From the NCBI GenBank assembly GCA_014208095.1, contig JACHMT010000003.1:1-64000 (forward strand): 64,000 nt of DNA, written 5' to 3'. The DNA is from Actinospineispora eucalypti. Its GTDB lineage: Bacteria > Actinomycetota > Actinomycetes > Mycobacteriales > Pseudonocardiaceae. This document shows, piece by piece, positions 1-12,800 of this stretch. Position numbers and translations under genes: made by a program. Below the pieces are notes generated by a model. The model had not been told where the DNA came from, made no database searches, and saw only the letters and a program-made list of their open reading frames with translations. How positions within the stretch are numbered: position 1 is the stretch's first letter; every line of letters begins with the position of its first letter.

Positions 1-815
1 ATCTACCTGGGCGCGAACCGTGAGCAGCGTCTTGGGTTCACCGAGCCTGGCGGGTGGCTGCGCAACGTGGCACCGGTGCTGCTCGGGCTAGCGACGGTCG
101 CGCACGGCGTGCTCGCCGACCCGGGCGGCTGGCTGGCCGGCCACGCCGGAGTACTGATCGCGGCCTCGGCCGTCGCGCTGGCCTACGCCGGGTACCTGCG
201 GCTCGGCGGCTCGCTACGCGACGCGCTCGGGCGTGCCGCACGGCTGGTGACCCGCGCACTGGAGCTGGCAAGGGCAATCGGGCACGCGCTGGTCTGGGTG
301 GCCGCCGGCGCCTCGGTGGGCGTTGCCGCATCGGGTCAGTCCGGCCACGGGAAGGTCCTCGTTGTCGGACTGCTGGCCTCGGTGGTCCTGAAGCTGCTCT
401 CCCGCGCGGACGGTGCGCGCTCCGGCCTTGCCGGCCGCGCCCTGTCGAACCTGGCCGCCCGCGCCCCGCCATGGTGGTTCGGCCTTGGTATCGCGCTCGG
501 CGCGCTCGCCGCCGCCCTACTGGCCGGCCCGGCCGGCCCGGTGGCGCTCGGTGTGCCGTTGACCCAGGTCGCCGCGGCGATGGCGGTCCCACCGTTTGCA
601 CGCCATGGCGCCGGCCGCCATGTGCGGCGTGAGGGACCCGAGCGGCAGGGCCGGGGCCGCGCCCGTGGCGCGCTGCTCGGTGCCGGTGCAATCGCCGGGC
701 TGACCACCGGCCTGGTGGTGGCTATGCCACAGCAACTCGCGCGCGACACGCACCCCAACCGCCAGCCTCCGGCCGCGTCCGCGTCCGCCGGGCACGCCCA
801 GCCCACCCCACCTCC
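1..815 (+). other. Giant protein: leading membrane segments and first visible junction
   Basis: Several hydrophobic stretches (around 70-240, 280-400 and 466-600) are followed by an Ala-rich exit reading AAAMAVPP at about 571-594, then a short Arg-rich segment and a further hydrophobic stretch at 660-740. This is the first instance of the junction that recurs through the protein: an RAPP or RGPP tetrapeptide, a membrane helix, a small-residue stretch, then VPP. The Arg-rich plus hydrophobic segment just before the next domain resembles an internal signal sequence. No enzyme domain is visible here. Confidence 0.6.
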
Positions 816-3800
816 GGCCCCGTTCAAGGTCAAGATCAAGGGTGCGCGGGCCACCGAGGACGCCCCCGCCGACAAGGTCAGCACGATCATGCACGGGTTG
901 GGCATCCCGCGCCGTGACTTCGACCGGTTCAACGCCGCGAACGACTACCGCTTCACCAGCCCGAAGCAGTCCGTCGCCGGCAAGGCGGTGTACTGGTGGT
1001 ACCGGCCCGGCACCCGGCTGTACTGGACCGACGACGGCAACGACAACCGGTGGAAGGTCTACGTCGTCCGGTTCGGTGTCATGCGGGACTTCCGGTCGGT
1101 GCTGCGCCACAACCCGAACGCGGCAATCGTGCATGCCGGGGACAAGGAGCTGATCAAGCACCCGCGCCTGGTCAAGGTCCGCCCGGCCACACCGGGCCCG
1201 CGCCGACCCGCGCCGCCACCCAAGCGTTCGAGCCCGCCCGCCACCCACCAGCCGACGGCGCCGCCGGCGCGCCCGGGCCGGGGCACCGGCGTGGGCCTGT
1301 GGGCCGCGCTCGGCGGGGCGGCCATCGGCCTCGGTGCGCTGGTCACGGTCGTGCTCGCCGGTCGCCGCCTTTCTGGCGCTGGGTCGTACCAGGGCGTCCG
1401 CCGCTCCGGCACACGGGGGACGGTCCCGACCGAGGCCGGCGGCGCGCCACCGGCCCGGGCGCGTTCCGCGGCCCGGCACCGGCGATCGGGCCTGATCGCC
1501 GGCACCCGGGGCCGGTTCATCGCGGCGGCCATCGCCGCGCTCAACGCGGCCGCCGGCTCCGTCGCCGGCTACCTGCTCTGGCGCGCTGGCATGGACTGGC
1601 ACGCGCTGGTTCCGGTGGTCCCGCAGGTCGCGGGTGCGCTGGCGGTCTTGCTCTGGGTGATCATCCCGAGAGGCCCGCCGGCCGAGGGTTCCGGCTCGGG
1701 CCAGGCCGACGGGCACAGCCAGGCGGAGGCGGCCGGTACCTGGCGCGGCGGTAGCCACTGGACCTACCGGTGGACCCTGTGGATCGGTGGCGCGATCACC
1801 GACGGGATCACGGTGTTCGGGCTGTTCGCGGTCACCGTGGTGGCTCCAGGCCTGTACCCGTCCGTGACGTTGGGGCTGCTGATCGGTGTGGTCGTGGTGC
1901 TGCGGGCGTGGTCGTACCTGGCTCGCCGGGGCGTGGCCGTCGGCGCGCTGGCTGTCATGGCCGTCGGGTACGGGCTGCTCGCGCTCTCCGGCGGGACCGG
2001 GCCACTGGGCCAGTTCGCCGGGTTTGCGCTCGGGCTCACCGCGATCGCCTGGACCGCCCTGCCCGACCTGGTCAGCGAGTGGACCGGGCCCACCATCGAG
2101 CTCCGGCGGGCCGCTCGCAGGCAGGCCGGGCAGCGGCCACCGTTGTTCCGCGAGCCCAGCATCAGCGCGTTTGTCATGCTTGGCGCGCTGGTGGTGCTGC
2201 CCGCCATGCTCAACCTGCAGCGCCATCTGCTCGACACCTCACCCATGCGCACGGCCGCGTTGGTGGCCGGAGCGATCACGGCGGTCACCGCGCTGCTCGC
2301 GGCCGTGGCGCTGCCGTCTGAACGTGCCATCACCTCGGTGACCGACCAAGCGGAGACCGGTGTCCGTCCCGCGCGCCCACGTGACCGGGCACGCCCGGCC
2401 GTGCGGGACTTGTTCCGTAGCCCGCTGCGTGGCCTGCACGGCAGACTCACCTGGCTGGTCGCCGGCGTGTTCGCGTTCATCGGGGCGGCCGTCGCCGCGT
2501 TCGACGGATTCATCCACCTCGTCCTCGATGACGCCTGGTCGGGCTGGGGGGTCCTGTCCGACTACCGGTTCACCGCCGGAGCGGTGTTCTTGGTCGGTAT
2601 CGCGCTGATCAAGGACTACCGCGCATACCGGGCCGACCGGCGCCTCTGGAGCGGAGAGCAGGAAGAAGAGGCCCCGACGCCGCAAGCCAACTCCGGTGGC
2701 GGCTCCGTGATGCTGATGGGCGCGTTCGTGGTCGTCGCCGGTTGGCTGGTCGCGGGGACCGCCTTCCTGGGTCCGGCATTCGCCGTCGCCGGCGTCCTGA
2801 TTGCCGGTCCGCTCGCCGAGACGGCGATCACCGGCATGATCCCCGCGCTCAGGGAGATCAACAACGCGAACCTCCCCGAGGAGCGACGCAGTCTGGCCGC
2901 CGCCTCGCAAACCTTCGCCAAGCAGGTCGGCCAGCTGGTGAGCCCGAGGTTCGTCGGAGGCTTCGCCGTCCTCCACTGGAGCGGGCTCATCACGCCCTTC
3001 GGATGGCGCGGGGTGGCGCTGTTCATCGCGGCCACCGCCACGGCCGCGTTCATGTTCGCCATCGCCGCCGTTCGCGCAGGCAAGAAGGGTGAGTCCGGCA
3101 AGACCGTCCGTTCCGGCGGCCGCCACCGGGCACCCCGGCGGGGCATCCCTCGTGCCGTGCGCGCCGTCGTCCTGGTAGCCGCGTTGACCGTCGGCATCAC
3201 GGCCGTGCTGCTGGCGGCCGCGCCGGCGGCGGCCGCCGCGACAACGGGTGTCGCGGCGGTACCGGCGGGTCTGCCCACGTTCGCCGGAATGGGCGTCACG
3301 GCCGCTCTCGCGTGGCGGCGCGCCGGATGGGCAGGCGCGATGCTGGCGGTCTTCCTCGCCTTGGCTGCCGCACCCGTGGTCCTGGCCGGCGTGCCCGCGC
3401 TGACCGCGGCCGCCATGGTGCCGTTCGGTTTCCGGAGTTGGCGGCTGAGCTCGGCGCAAGCCGACGATCGCAACGACTTCAGCGGCGAGGTCGCCGGGGT
3501 CGACGCGCTCGGGGTCCGGCGGATCGCGGCGGCAACGCATATCGGAAACCGCTCCGACAACAAAGACGCGTTCGCCGTCGGCGCCGCCGAGTCCCAGGAT
3601 GGCCGCGAAGCCAATGTGTCACTCAACGTGCTCGACGGCGTGAGCCTCGCCGGGGGCGACCCCGGTAACTTCGCTCAGGCCGGCGCCGACGCGGGGCTCG
3701 ACGAGCTACAGCGCAACGGCCCGATCGGCGCCACCGACGCCGGGCGCCGCACCCGTGACGCGGTCGTCACCGCCCAGCGCAGGGCGCTCGAGCTGGTGGG

Positions 3801-6800
3801 CGAATCCTCCTCGACCTGGGCATCGGTGCTCATCACCGGCCGGCAAGCGACTGTCGGGTGGCTCGGCGACAGCTCCGTCTACTGGGTCACCGAGAACGGC
3901 GTCCAGCTGCTCACCGACCACGACGGCCACGTCGACCGGACGCTGAACATGCTCCTGAAGAGCTTCGGTCGCGGCCTTGAGCCGGATGTGCGGACGTTCC
4001 CGATCGTCGAGAACGGCGTGTTCTTCGTGGTCAGCGACGGGGCCTTCGCCCACCTCAGCCTGTCCGGCGATGAGCTGGTCACGCTGTTCCGGTTGGCGAT
4101 GGCCGACCCGCTCGCCGCGGCCGAGGAGCTCATCCGCCTGGCCCTCGAGGCCGGCGGACCGGACAACATCACCGTCGCGGTCGCGCCGGTCGTCGTGCAC
4201 CCCGAGCAGGGCCAGAAGATCGACGAGCTCGCGGCCTACCGGGCCGCCAGGCACCTCGACGCAACCGAGCGCACCCTGGCCGACCTGCCCGACGAGGTCA
4301 CCGAACGGAACTGGGTCGCCGTGCTGCAGGTCCTGGAAGACCAGGACGGCGCCGCCAACCAGCTCAGCTCGGCTTGGGCCGCGCTCGACGGCCTCCCGGC
4401 GGACCACGGCTACGTCGCCGGTCTGCGCGAGCGGGCCACCGCCTCGGGGGCACGGATCGACGCGGTCCGCGATGCCGCCGAACAGCACAAGGCCGGTGAA
4501 GCCGACTCGCTGGTCGACCAGCTCGAAGAGATCTTCCGGGGTGAGTCGGGGCCGGACGAGATGTCGCTGTTCGACCTGGAGGAAGAGCTGTACCAGCGCA
4601 CCAACACCGAGTACGCGATCGACGCCATCGTGGCCGCCGCCGAAGCGGCCGCCGGCCTCGAGGTCGACTACCGCGAGGACGACAACCACCTCGTTCGCCG
4701 CGCCAGGAACCGCGGCGCGTCGGCGGGGATGGTCGGCCTCGGGCTGATGCTTCCACACGCCCACGACGTCGGTCACGCGTTGGCCGGTGGGTCCACCGCG
4801 GCCTCCGTCGTCCAGCAGGGATTGCTCGTCACGGCGGCCGTGGGCCTGGCCGCGTGGCTGGCCGCTGCTGTGCTGCCCGGCCGGAAACAGCGTGACGGGG
4901 ACCGAGCGGACAGCGGACGCACCGACCCGCCGCGCAAGGTGGTCACGACCGTCGTGAGCCTGACCGTGACGGCCGTTGTGGGTGTGTATCTCGGCATGGG
5001 TCTCGCCGCCATGAGCCCACACCACCCGGCGGCCTTGCACACGGTGAACGTCCTGATCGTGGTGAGCACGGCGGTCATCGGAATCTGGACGGCCATCTCG
5101 GTGGCGCTCGGTCGCGCCGGTCCGTCGCTCCTGGCGAAGGGCGTGTACGGCCCGCTGCACCTTGAGGTCCTGGCCATGGTCACGGTCGGGACCGAGCTGC
5201 TGACACTTGGGCTCGGGGTCCTCGCCGTCGGCACGGCGATGGTGGTGCCGCCGTGGTGGCTCGTGTCGCGGGACTCGGGTGCCGGGCCAACCAGCGCCGC
5301 TCCGCTCGAGCGTCGGTCCCGGTCGCCACCGGGCCGGGCGATCGGCCGGGCCGCGGGCGCGGTGGCGATCGTGTTGGCGGCGCTCGCGTTCGTGCTTTCG
5401 CCGTTGATGGACGCCTCGGCGCGCGGGGACAGGGCGGCGGGGGCAAGCCAGCACGCCGCCGGCGCCGAGCACCGGGTGGATCCGCCGAAGCCGCTGTTCA
5501 AGCTGAGGACGGAGGGGTTGCCGGGCGATGATCTGCGCACCCTGATGGCCCGCTACGGCTTCCGGGCCGATGACTTCGGTCTGATCAATGCGGCGAACAA
5601 GGGCCGGTTCACCGACGTCGACGAGTCGGTGGCCGGCCAGACCGTGTACGTCTGGTGGGATCCCGACCAGCGCGTGGTCGTCCAGCCGGGCGACAACCTG
5701 TGGGATGTGTTCGCCGAGCAACTCGACACGGTGCGCGGCTACCGGTATGCCCGCAACCACGTCCGCACACCGGGTCTGATCCGCCCCAGGCAGGAGATAC
5801 CGATCAGGTACCCGCACCTGGTGAAGGTGCTCCCGCATCGGCCACCCGAGCCCGGGCCGACACCCCCCGCCACCCCGACACCTGGCCCGTCGGCCTCGCC
5901 GACGCCTCGGCCGTCCGCGTCGGGCTCGCACACGCCCGGCCCGACGGCTTCGCCGTCGGCTCGGCCGAGCTCGTCGGCGTCGGCCTCTCCGGCGCGGCCC
6001 GGTTCGGGTGGGGAGTCGGCGGCGCGTCCGGGCGCGGGGGCGCGGTTCGTGTCCCAGCTGAAGTGGGCGGCGACCATCGCGGGCGCGGTGTTGGTGGTGT
6101 TGTTCGGTTGGTTGCGGTGGCGGGCTCGGGCCGCTGGTCGCGCGGAGATCAGCCGGGTTGGGCTTGACGCGTTCGCCGATCCGCCGGATCTGGCGGCGGC
6201 CCCGGCGTGGGCGTTGTGGTCGATCCTGACCTGGATCACCGTCCAGACCGGTGACCGCGATCCGTCGTTCACCCCGGCGGATGTGCGTGACGGGTTTGCC
6301 ACCCAGCTGGGTCGGCTGTCCGTGGTGCCTCCGCTGTGGTTGGAGGACCGGGTTGACGCACTGCGCGGCGACGAGGCCGCCGCGCGGCTGTTGCTGGAGC
6401 AGCTGCGTAAGGCCGGTTTGCTCGTCGAGGCCGAGGGGGCCTATCGGCTGCCCCCGGATGTGGCCGCGATGTTGCGTGCCCTGGGCGCCGACGGCCACCG
6501 GTACCCATTGCTGCTGGTGGACTCATTGGCCGCCAACCCGGTCGCGGTGTTGCAACGCCTCGGTGGGCTCGCCGCCGCCGACACACCCGCCGACAACGCG
6601 GGCGTTGTGCTGGGCCAGGTCCTCTTGCGGGCGCTGTCGTTGTTCAAGCCCGCCAAGACCCGGGACCGGCCGACGATTCGTGAGCTGCTGCGACCGGTGC
6701 GCGAGGCCGCCGCCGCGCGTGACCTGATCCGGGATGAGTTGGTGGCGACCCGCAAGAGCGGAGCCGAGCCCTCCGCCGAGCGGGTCAAGGACTACAAGGC

Positions 6801-9800
6801 GGCGAACGCGGCGATCGTCCGTGCGGCCAAGGAAGCGGGCCGCCGTGCCGCCGCCGCACGTCGCTCGGTGGGGCTGACCCACTTCGCCGCCAGCTACTAC
6901 GACCAGGGCTTCACGGTAGTCGTGCACTACCTCGTGGCCACCTGGGACGGCTACACCTCGGCGCTGTATCAGATGGGCTCCAACAACACCAGCCCGCTTG
7001 TTGATCACTACAGCACGGACGCCAAGACCGTCACCGGTGACAGCCGCACCTACGGTGGCTACAGCACGATCGGGATGACCGCCGGTTCCGGTCTGGCCGG
7101 TGACCGGCTGATCCGCGGCACCTGGTCCATCACCGGTTCCGGGGTCGTCGCCGCGGGTGGGCTGTTGCTGATCGCCGTCACGCACAGCGTCGCCGGTTTC
7201 GTCGTCGCATTGCTCATGATCGCGGTCGGGCGGGCGTCCACCGGGCAGTGGCGAGCCAAGATGTGGCAGGTCAGCCCGCTGACCGGTGAGCTACGCGCGG
7301 AACGTGAGGGGCAGTACCAGTCACTGTTCCGGCTGCACCAGATCGTGCTTCCGTTCCTGTTGACGATCAGCATCGGTGTGGCCGGCCTGTCCGCGACCAT
7401 GGTCGGCGCCGCCGCGTTCACCCTGGGGTTGACGTTCCTGGCCTGGCTGGCCATGCGCCACCCCGACCCCACCGCCGCGCCGCGCGCCCCGCCGCCGTTC
7501 AAGGCGATGCTGGTCGGCGCGGTCTATCAGCTCCTCGGCACTCCTCGAGGGTTGCTTCGCCCGTTGTTCTCCGCGCCGATGAACATCCTGGTCTCCGGCT
7601 GGTACTTCTACGCCGGCGTCGGTGGCGCGCTGGACGTGATGGCGGGGCTCAACACCCCCGGTGAACACGTCCAGGCGACCGTGGCGGGGCTGACCCTGTT
7701 CGTGTCTCGCACGATCACCGTGCTGATCATGATGTCCAGCTGGAAGAAGATGCGCGCCTTCCTGGGCAGCAAGGGCGCCATCAGCAGACTCGTCCTGGGC
7801 GCTGCCGGCCTCGGTAAGAACCGCACCGTCCAGCCGTTCAGTCAGGCCACCCTGCTGCAGACCGCCGCCCGGCTGCCTTTGACCATGATTCCGCTCGCCC
7901 TCATCACCATGGTCTGGCCCAACCTGTGGACCCTGTTCACCCTGCTGGTCGCCGGTTCGCTGTTCCAGTCGCTGTCGCAGATCCCGCCGAACGCCTGGGT
8001 CCAGGGCGGCACCGGGGAAAGCCTCAACAAGGCCGCCCAAGCCGGCGCTCCGCCCCTGGGCAACCTGCTGACCACGCTCGCGCTCGGCACCACCGCACTG
8101 GCCGCCGCCGATGCCCACAACGCCACCGAGGCCCTCCTCACCGGCGCCGACCAGCGAGTTGCCCTGCTCGCCATCCCGGTCGTGCTGCTCGGGGTGTTCA
8201 TCGGCGAGCTCACCGCCCGGCTTCGGGTCGCGCCCCTCGACGAACTGACCAACCCGCTGCGCGACACCCTGGCCGCCCACACCAAGGACTCCGACACCAT
8301 CCTCGGCGCGCTCAAGGCCGTGCACATCATCACCAAGCTGCACGCCAGAGGCATCCACGACATCGGCACCGCATACGACCACTTCGTGCGCCCCGTCGAT
8401 GCCTTCCGCGAGCGCATCCGGAAACGGCGCATCGCCCAGTTCCAGCTCGACGACACCGAACTGGCCGCCCTGCGCGCCGCGCTGGCCGGCGGGCACCAAG
8501 CCACCCGACCTACCCCGGCCCGGCTCATCCAGCACGCCGGCAAGGCCCGCGACCTGGGCATCGCCGCGATCGCCTCGGTGGCCAGCTACGCGAGCTACGC
8601 CTCCGCGCTGTCGCTCCCGATCAAGATCGTCACGATCGCCGCCATCGCCGTGCTCGCCTGGATCATCATCCGCGGCCCACCCAACAACGGCGGCGGACTC
8701 GGCAACCGGCTGTCCGGCACCACACCGACCAGCCGCGCGGCACGATGGCTGCGGTCACTGCTCCCCGCGGTAGCCGCCACCGTGATCGTGGCCGTCGCCC
8801 TGACCGCCCCCGCCGCGCTCGGCGCCATGGCGCTGCTGCCGCCACTCGACCCGGCCAGCCGGTCCCGGGCCGAAGCCGCACTGCGCGCCGGGAAGCTGCT
8901 GCGGTCCATCCGGGCCGCCGCGATGGAGGCCGAGCGGGCCGAGCTGCGAGACGTCGCGGAGACGCTGGTCCGCTGGGCGCCGTTCCTCACCGCCGCCCGC
9001 CAGGTGGGCCTGCCCTTCGACGGCTTCCCGATGGATCACGACGACCTGCGGTTGGCCTTGGCCGACCCCGGCCGGAAGGTTGCGCGGGAAGACCCGAACC
9101 ATCCGGCGTTGCGCGGGCTCGGCGTGGCACTGGGCGACCTCTTCGCCAACGAGACCGGGCCGGAGATCGAGCGGCTCGAGGCCGCCAGGGCGGACCTGCT
9201 CGTCGCGATGCTCGCACGGGAGAAGGCGCTGGAGTCCCACACACACGTCACCGAGCGGCCGTTCCTGGTTGTGATCATCGAGCTCGCCGAGAGCGACACC
9301 ATGGGCGATGAGCGGCGTGCGCCGTGGCGGCGGCTCCTGGCGGCGTACCGGGAACTGGTGCACGCCCGAGTCGACGGAGTCGATCGGTGGCAAGGAGCCG
9401 ATTTCGTCGACGACCTGGTACGCCAGCGGTGGGAGCTCGACGCGGCACTGCGCGACGCGCTCCGGGCGGACGCGCCGTTCACCGACCAGGAGAAGCATGC
9501 CCTCGCCGCGGCCGAGGGGCTGGCCGAGGCGATGCCCACGATCGAAGCCGAGGTGGCGTCCGCACGCGCCCACCAGGGGTTCTTCGCCGCCCTCAGCGCC
9601 TGGGAAGACGCGATCCTGCAGACGCGCGAGGACGTCCGCCGGCAGCTCGAGCTGACGCTGAAGATCGGCTACGGCGATCCGCGGTCCGGCTCGGCGGTGC
9701 GCCGGTTCTGGTTCGCCGACGAAGCGGTGCGCGTGCTGGGCGAGCTCGGGATCAACATGGATGCCGGAGGACCCAGCCTGTACTGGCAGCGGCTCGGCTC

Positions 9801-12800
9801 GGCCTCGGCCGCTGTCGAACGGGTCCGGGAACAGCTGCGCGACTTCGACAACCTGACCAACGCCGCGCGGTTGGTGATCGAGTTGCTCGAGCTCGCGCGG
9901 CTCCAGCGCGGCCTCATCGCGCTGACCAACGGCCTTGCGATACCCGACGCGAGCGCGGCCACGTCCGAGACGTTCCGGCACATGCTGCGCGCCCGGCAGG
10001 CCGAGTGGGCGTTGGAACGCGACGCCGTGATCGCCGACGCGGCCACCACCGACGAGCTCGTCAAGGCCCTGCCCCTGCCCGAGGACCAGGCCCGACAGCA
10101 CCTGGCCCGCTACCGCGAGGCGGTCGACGAGGCCCGTTCCAGCGACGACGACGGCGACGACCGCGACGGCAAGGGTGGCTCGGGATCGGCCCCGACCGCG
10201 ACCACCGCCAACACGGAAGCCGGCGCCAACGGCCACACCGCGACCACCAGCGACGAGGGATCCGGCGGCACCACATCAGGCAACCAACACACGGCCCCGG
10301 CCAACGCGACCCGACCCGACGCGCCGGAAACCGGCCACGACGCCCGCGCGCCGCCGGTCCGGCAGCGACTCGGGGACGCGCTCGGCCAGATGTGGAACCA
10401 CCTGGGCAACCTCGGCGTGCTCAAGTGGGCGCTGGCCGGCGCCCTGCTGATCGCCGTGATCGTGCTCGCGCCGCCCGTCGTCATGGTTGCCGGCCACGCC
10501 GCCGCCGCTGCTCTACCTCCGCTGACACCGGAACAACGGCTGTTCAAGGCGGCTGAGCGGATCACTGCCGCGCGGCGGGCGGCGCGGCACGCGCCGGAGA
10601 CCGCCCGAGTCCGGTTGGACGAGGCGACGGAGCTACTGCGGCCGATGCTCGATTCGGCGAAGGACGATTCGTCCGAACTCGCGTTGCCGCTGGCCGTTCG
10701 CCTCCACGATGCGTTGGCCCAGATCAGGGAGACGGAGCAGGAGCTTCAGCGGCCGACCCCCCGGCCGTCCGTGACGTCCCGCCAACAGATGTTGGCCGGC
10801 ACCGGCCTCGGCGTCGCCCTCGGCGCGCTCGGCGCCCCGGATTGGGCGCCGACGGTCCTCGTGTGGACCGCCGCGATCGCGATCATCCTGCGTACGGCGG
10901 GTCAGGCCTGGCGCTCTCCCGATGCCGAGCCGTCCGGATTGCTTGGCGGGGCGGCTTCAACCCGAGGCCAGAAGGTCTTGCTCGGCTTCGCCATCATCGC
11001 GCTGGGCGCAAACATCGGGCTGCTGCTGGTGATGTTGATCGCTCCCGCCATCGGGCTCGCCATGGTGGTGCCGCCTCCCGCCACGCGCGCTGGTGCCCGG
11101 GCCGCGATCGTGGTGGTGATCGCCGCCGTGGTCTTCATGCCGGTACCGGCGATGGCGGCGGCGACCACCACTGTCGCGGTATCGCCGTCGACGCTGTCGG
11201 CGCTGCTGCCGGTGGGTGTGGTGGTCACGGTCGTGGCCGTGCTGGCCCGGCGTGGGGTCGCGGCCTTGCGCGCGGCGCGCGAACGTCAGGAGGGCACGCG
11301 GCTTTCCTTCGAGTATCGGCAGACCCTCGAGGGCCGGCTGGTGCGGGCCGGGGATTACCTCGAGCGGGCGGCCGCGCTGTCCCCGACCCAGTGGGAAGAC
11401 GCGCTGGGGCTGCTGAAGAAAGCCGAACACGAGCTTCGGCTCCACGAGCGGGGTTGGTGGCTGAACCCCGACGGCTGGCGCACCGAAGAACTGCGTGCCC
11501 AACTGGCGGAAACCCGGCGACGCGTCCTCACCCATCGGCGAGCGCTCGCCCCGAGCGAGAACACCCCGGGCGACGCGGACTTCCCCCAGCTGCCCGTTGA
11601 TCCCACCATCCTGCTCACGCGTCACCAGACCTGGCGGGTGGCCAAGGCCGCCGTTGACTTCCGGATCGGCGAGCTGGTGGCGTGGCGGCTCGGCGGGCGC
11701 TCGCCGATCACCGGCGAGGACCCGCTGGGGGCTCAGATCCTCGCGGCGATCGACGATTTCGAATCGCTCATCGGCGAGCTGCCCGGCGGCCGCGAAGTGC
11801 TGGAACAGGCTCGGCCGTGGCTGGACGAGGTGCGGCGGCGCGGTTACCGGGATACCACCGGCCTGACCGCGGCGACCACGTACCCGAGCGACTACCCGAA
11901 CCGGGGCCTGCACGGACTCAGCATGAGGGTCTCCATCCACATGATCTACCGGGAGGCATACCGGCTGGTCCGAGCGCTGAGCGTCCTCGGTATCCCGGCG
12001 GGTCCGGCGGACACCTTGCCGATCGCCGCGCGCCTGGTGCTCTGGCACGAACTTGTCCACGTGGCGCCACAGCTGACCCACACGCTCGCCGAGGGCAAGC
12101 AGTACGCGCTTGCCCGGCACAGCTTCGCCACCAGGGTGTCCCGTCCGCTGCATCCGGGAATGGACAGCCGGACCGCCGCGCACAACGAGACCGAGGCGTT
12201 CGCCGAGGGCCTGGCGACTGAGCTGGTCCGCGACCTCATCGAGCGGACGTTCCCGCTGACCTCGGCACAGCTGCACCGGCTGCCGGCCGCCCTGCGCGGT
12301 ACGAACAACGAGCTCTGGCTCGGCTCGAACGGCCAGGACGGGCCACGCCGAGGGCCGAACGTCCGCCAGCTCGGATATGTGTACTACCACGACGGCGACA
12401 CGTCACTCGGGATCCTGGCCAATGCGGCGGCACCCGACCGAGCGGCACGTCGATTCAAACCTTCGGCTTGGGTGGCGCGGCGCATGTCGCTGGCCAGCGT
12501 CGGTGTGGTGATCGGCGCGAAGGTGGGCGCCGGGGCCGAAAACCACGGTTACGGCCTCGCGGTCGTCGTCGCGGCCACGGCCATCGAGCTGGTTCTCTGG
12601 CTGGCGCCCCGTGCCATGAGCTGGGCCGCTCAGCGGCTCACCGAACCCGCCACCGCACGCGGCCCGCCGTGGCTGGCCAGGCTGATCATGCGGCTGGCCG
12701 AGTGGCTGCGCCCGCACCTTCCGGACGCCGGCGTGATCCGGGCAATCCGGGTGACCGCATTCGCGGCGGGGGCGGTCGCGCTGCTTGCGCTGACCGTCGG

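Noticed and set aside
67..69. GTG at 67 as the true start of the giant gene
   Set aside because: The frame is open upstream to base 1, no clear ribosome site precedes it, and the sequence before it continues in the same hydrophobic style.
5848..6030. Pro/Ser-rich low-complexity DNA as a minisatellite
   Set aside because: The composition repeats but no exact DNA period holds. It is better explained as a disordered wall linker.
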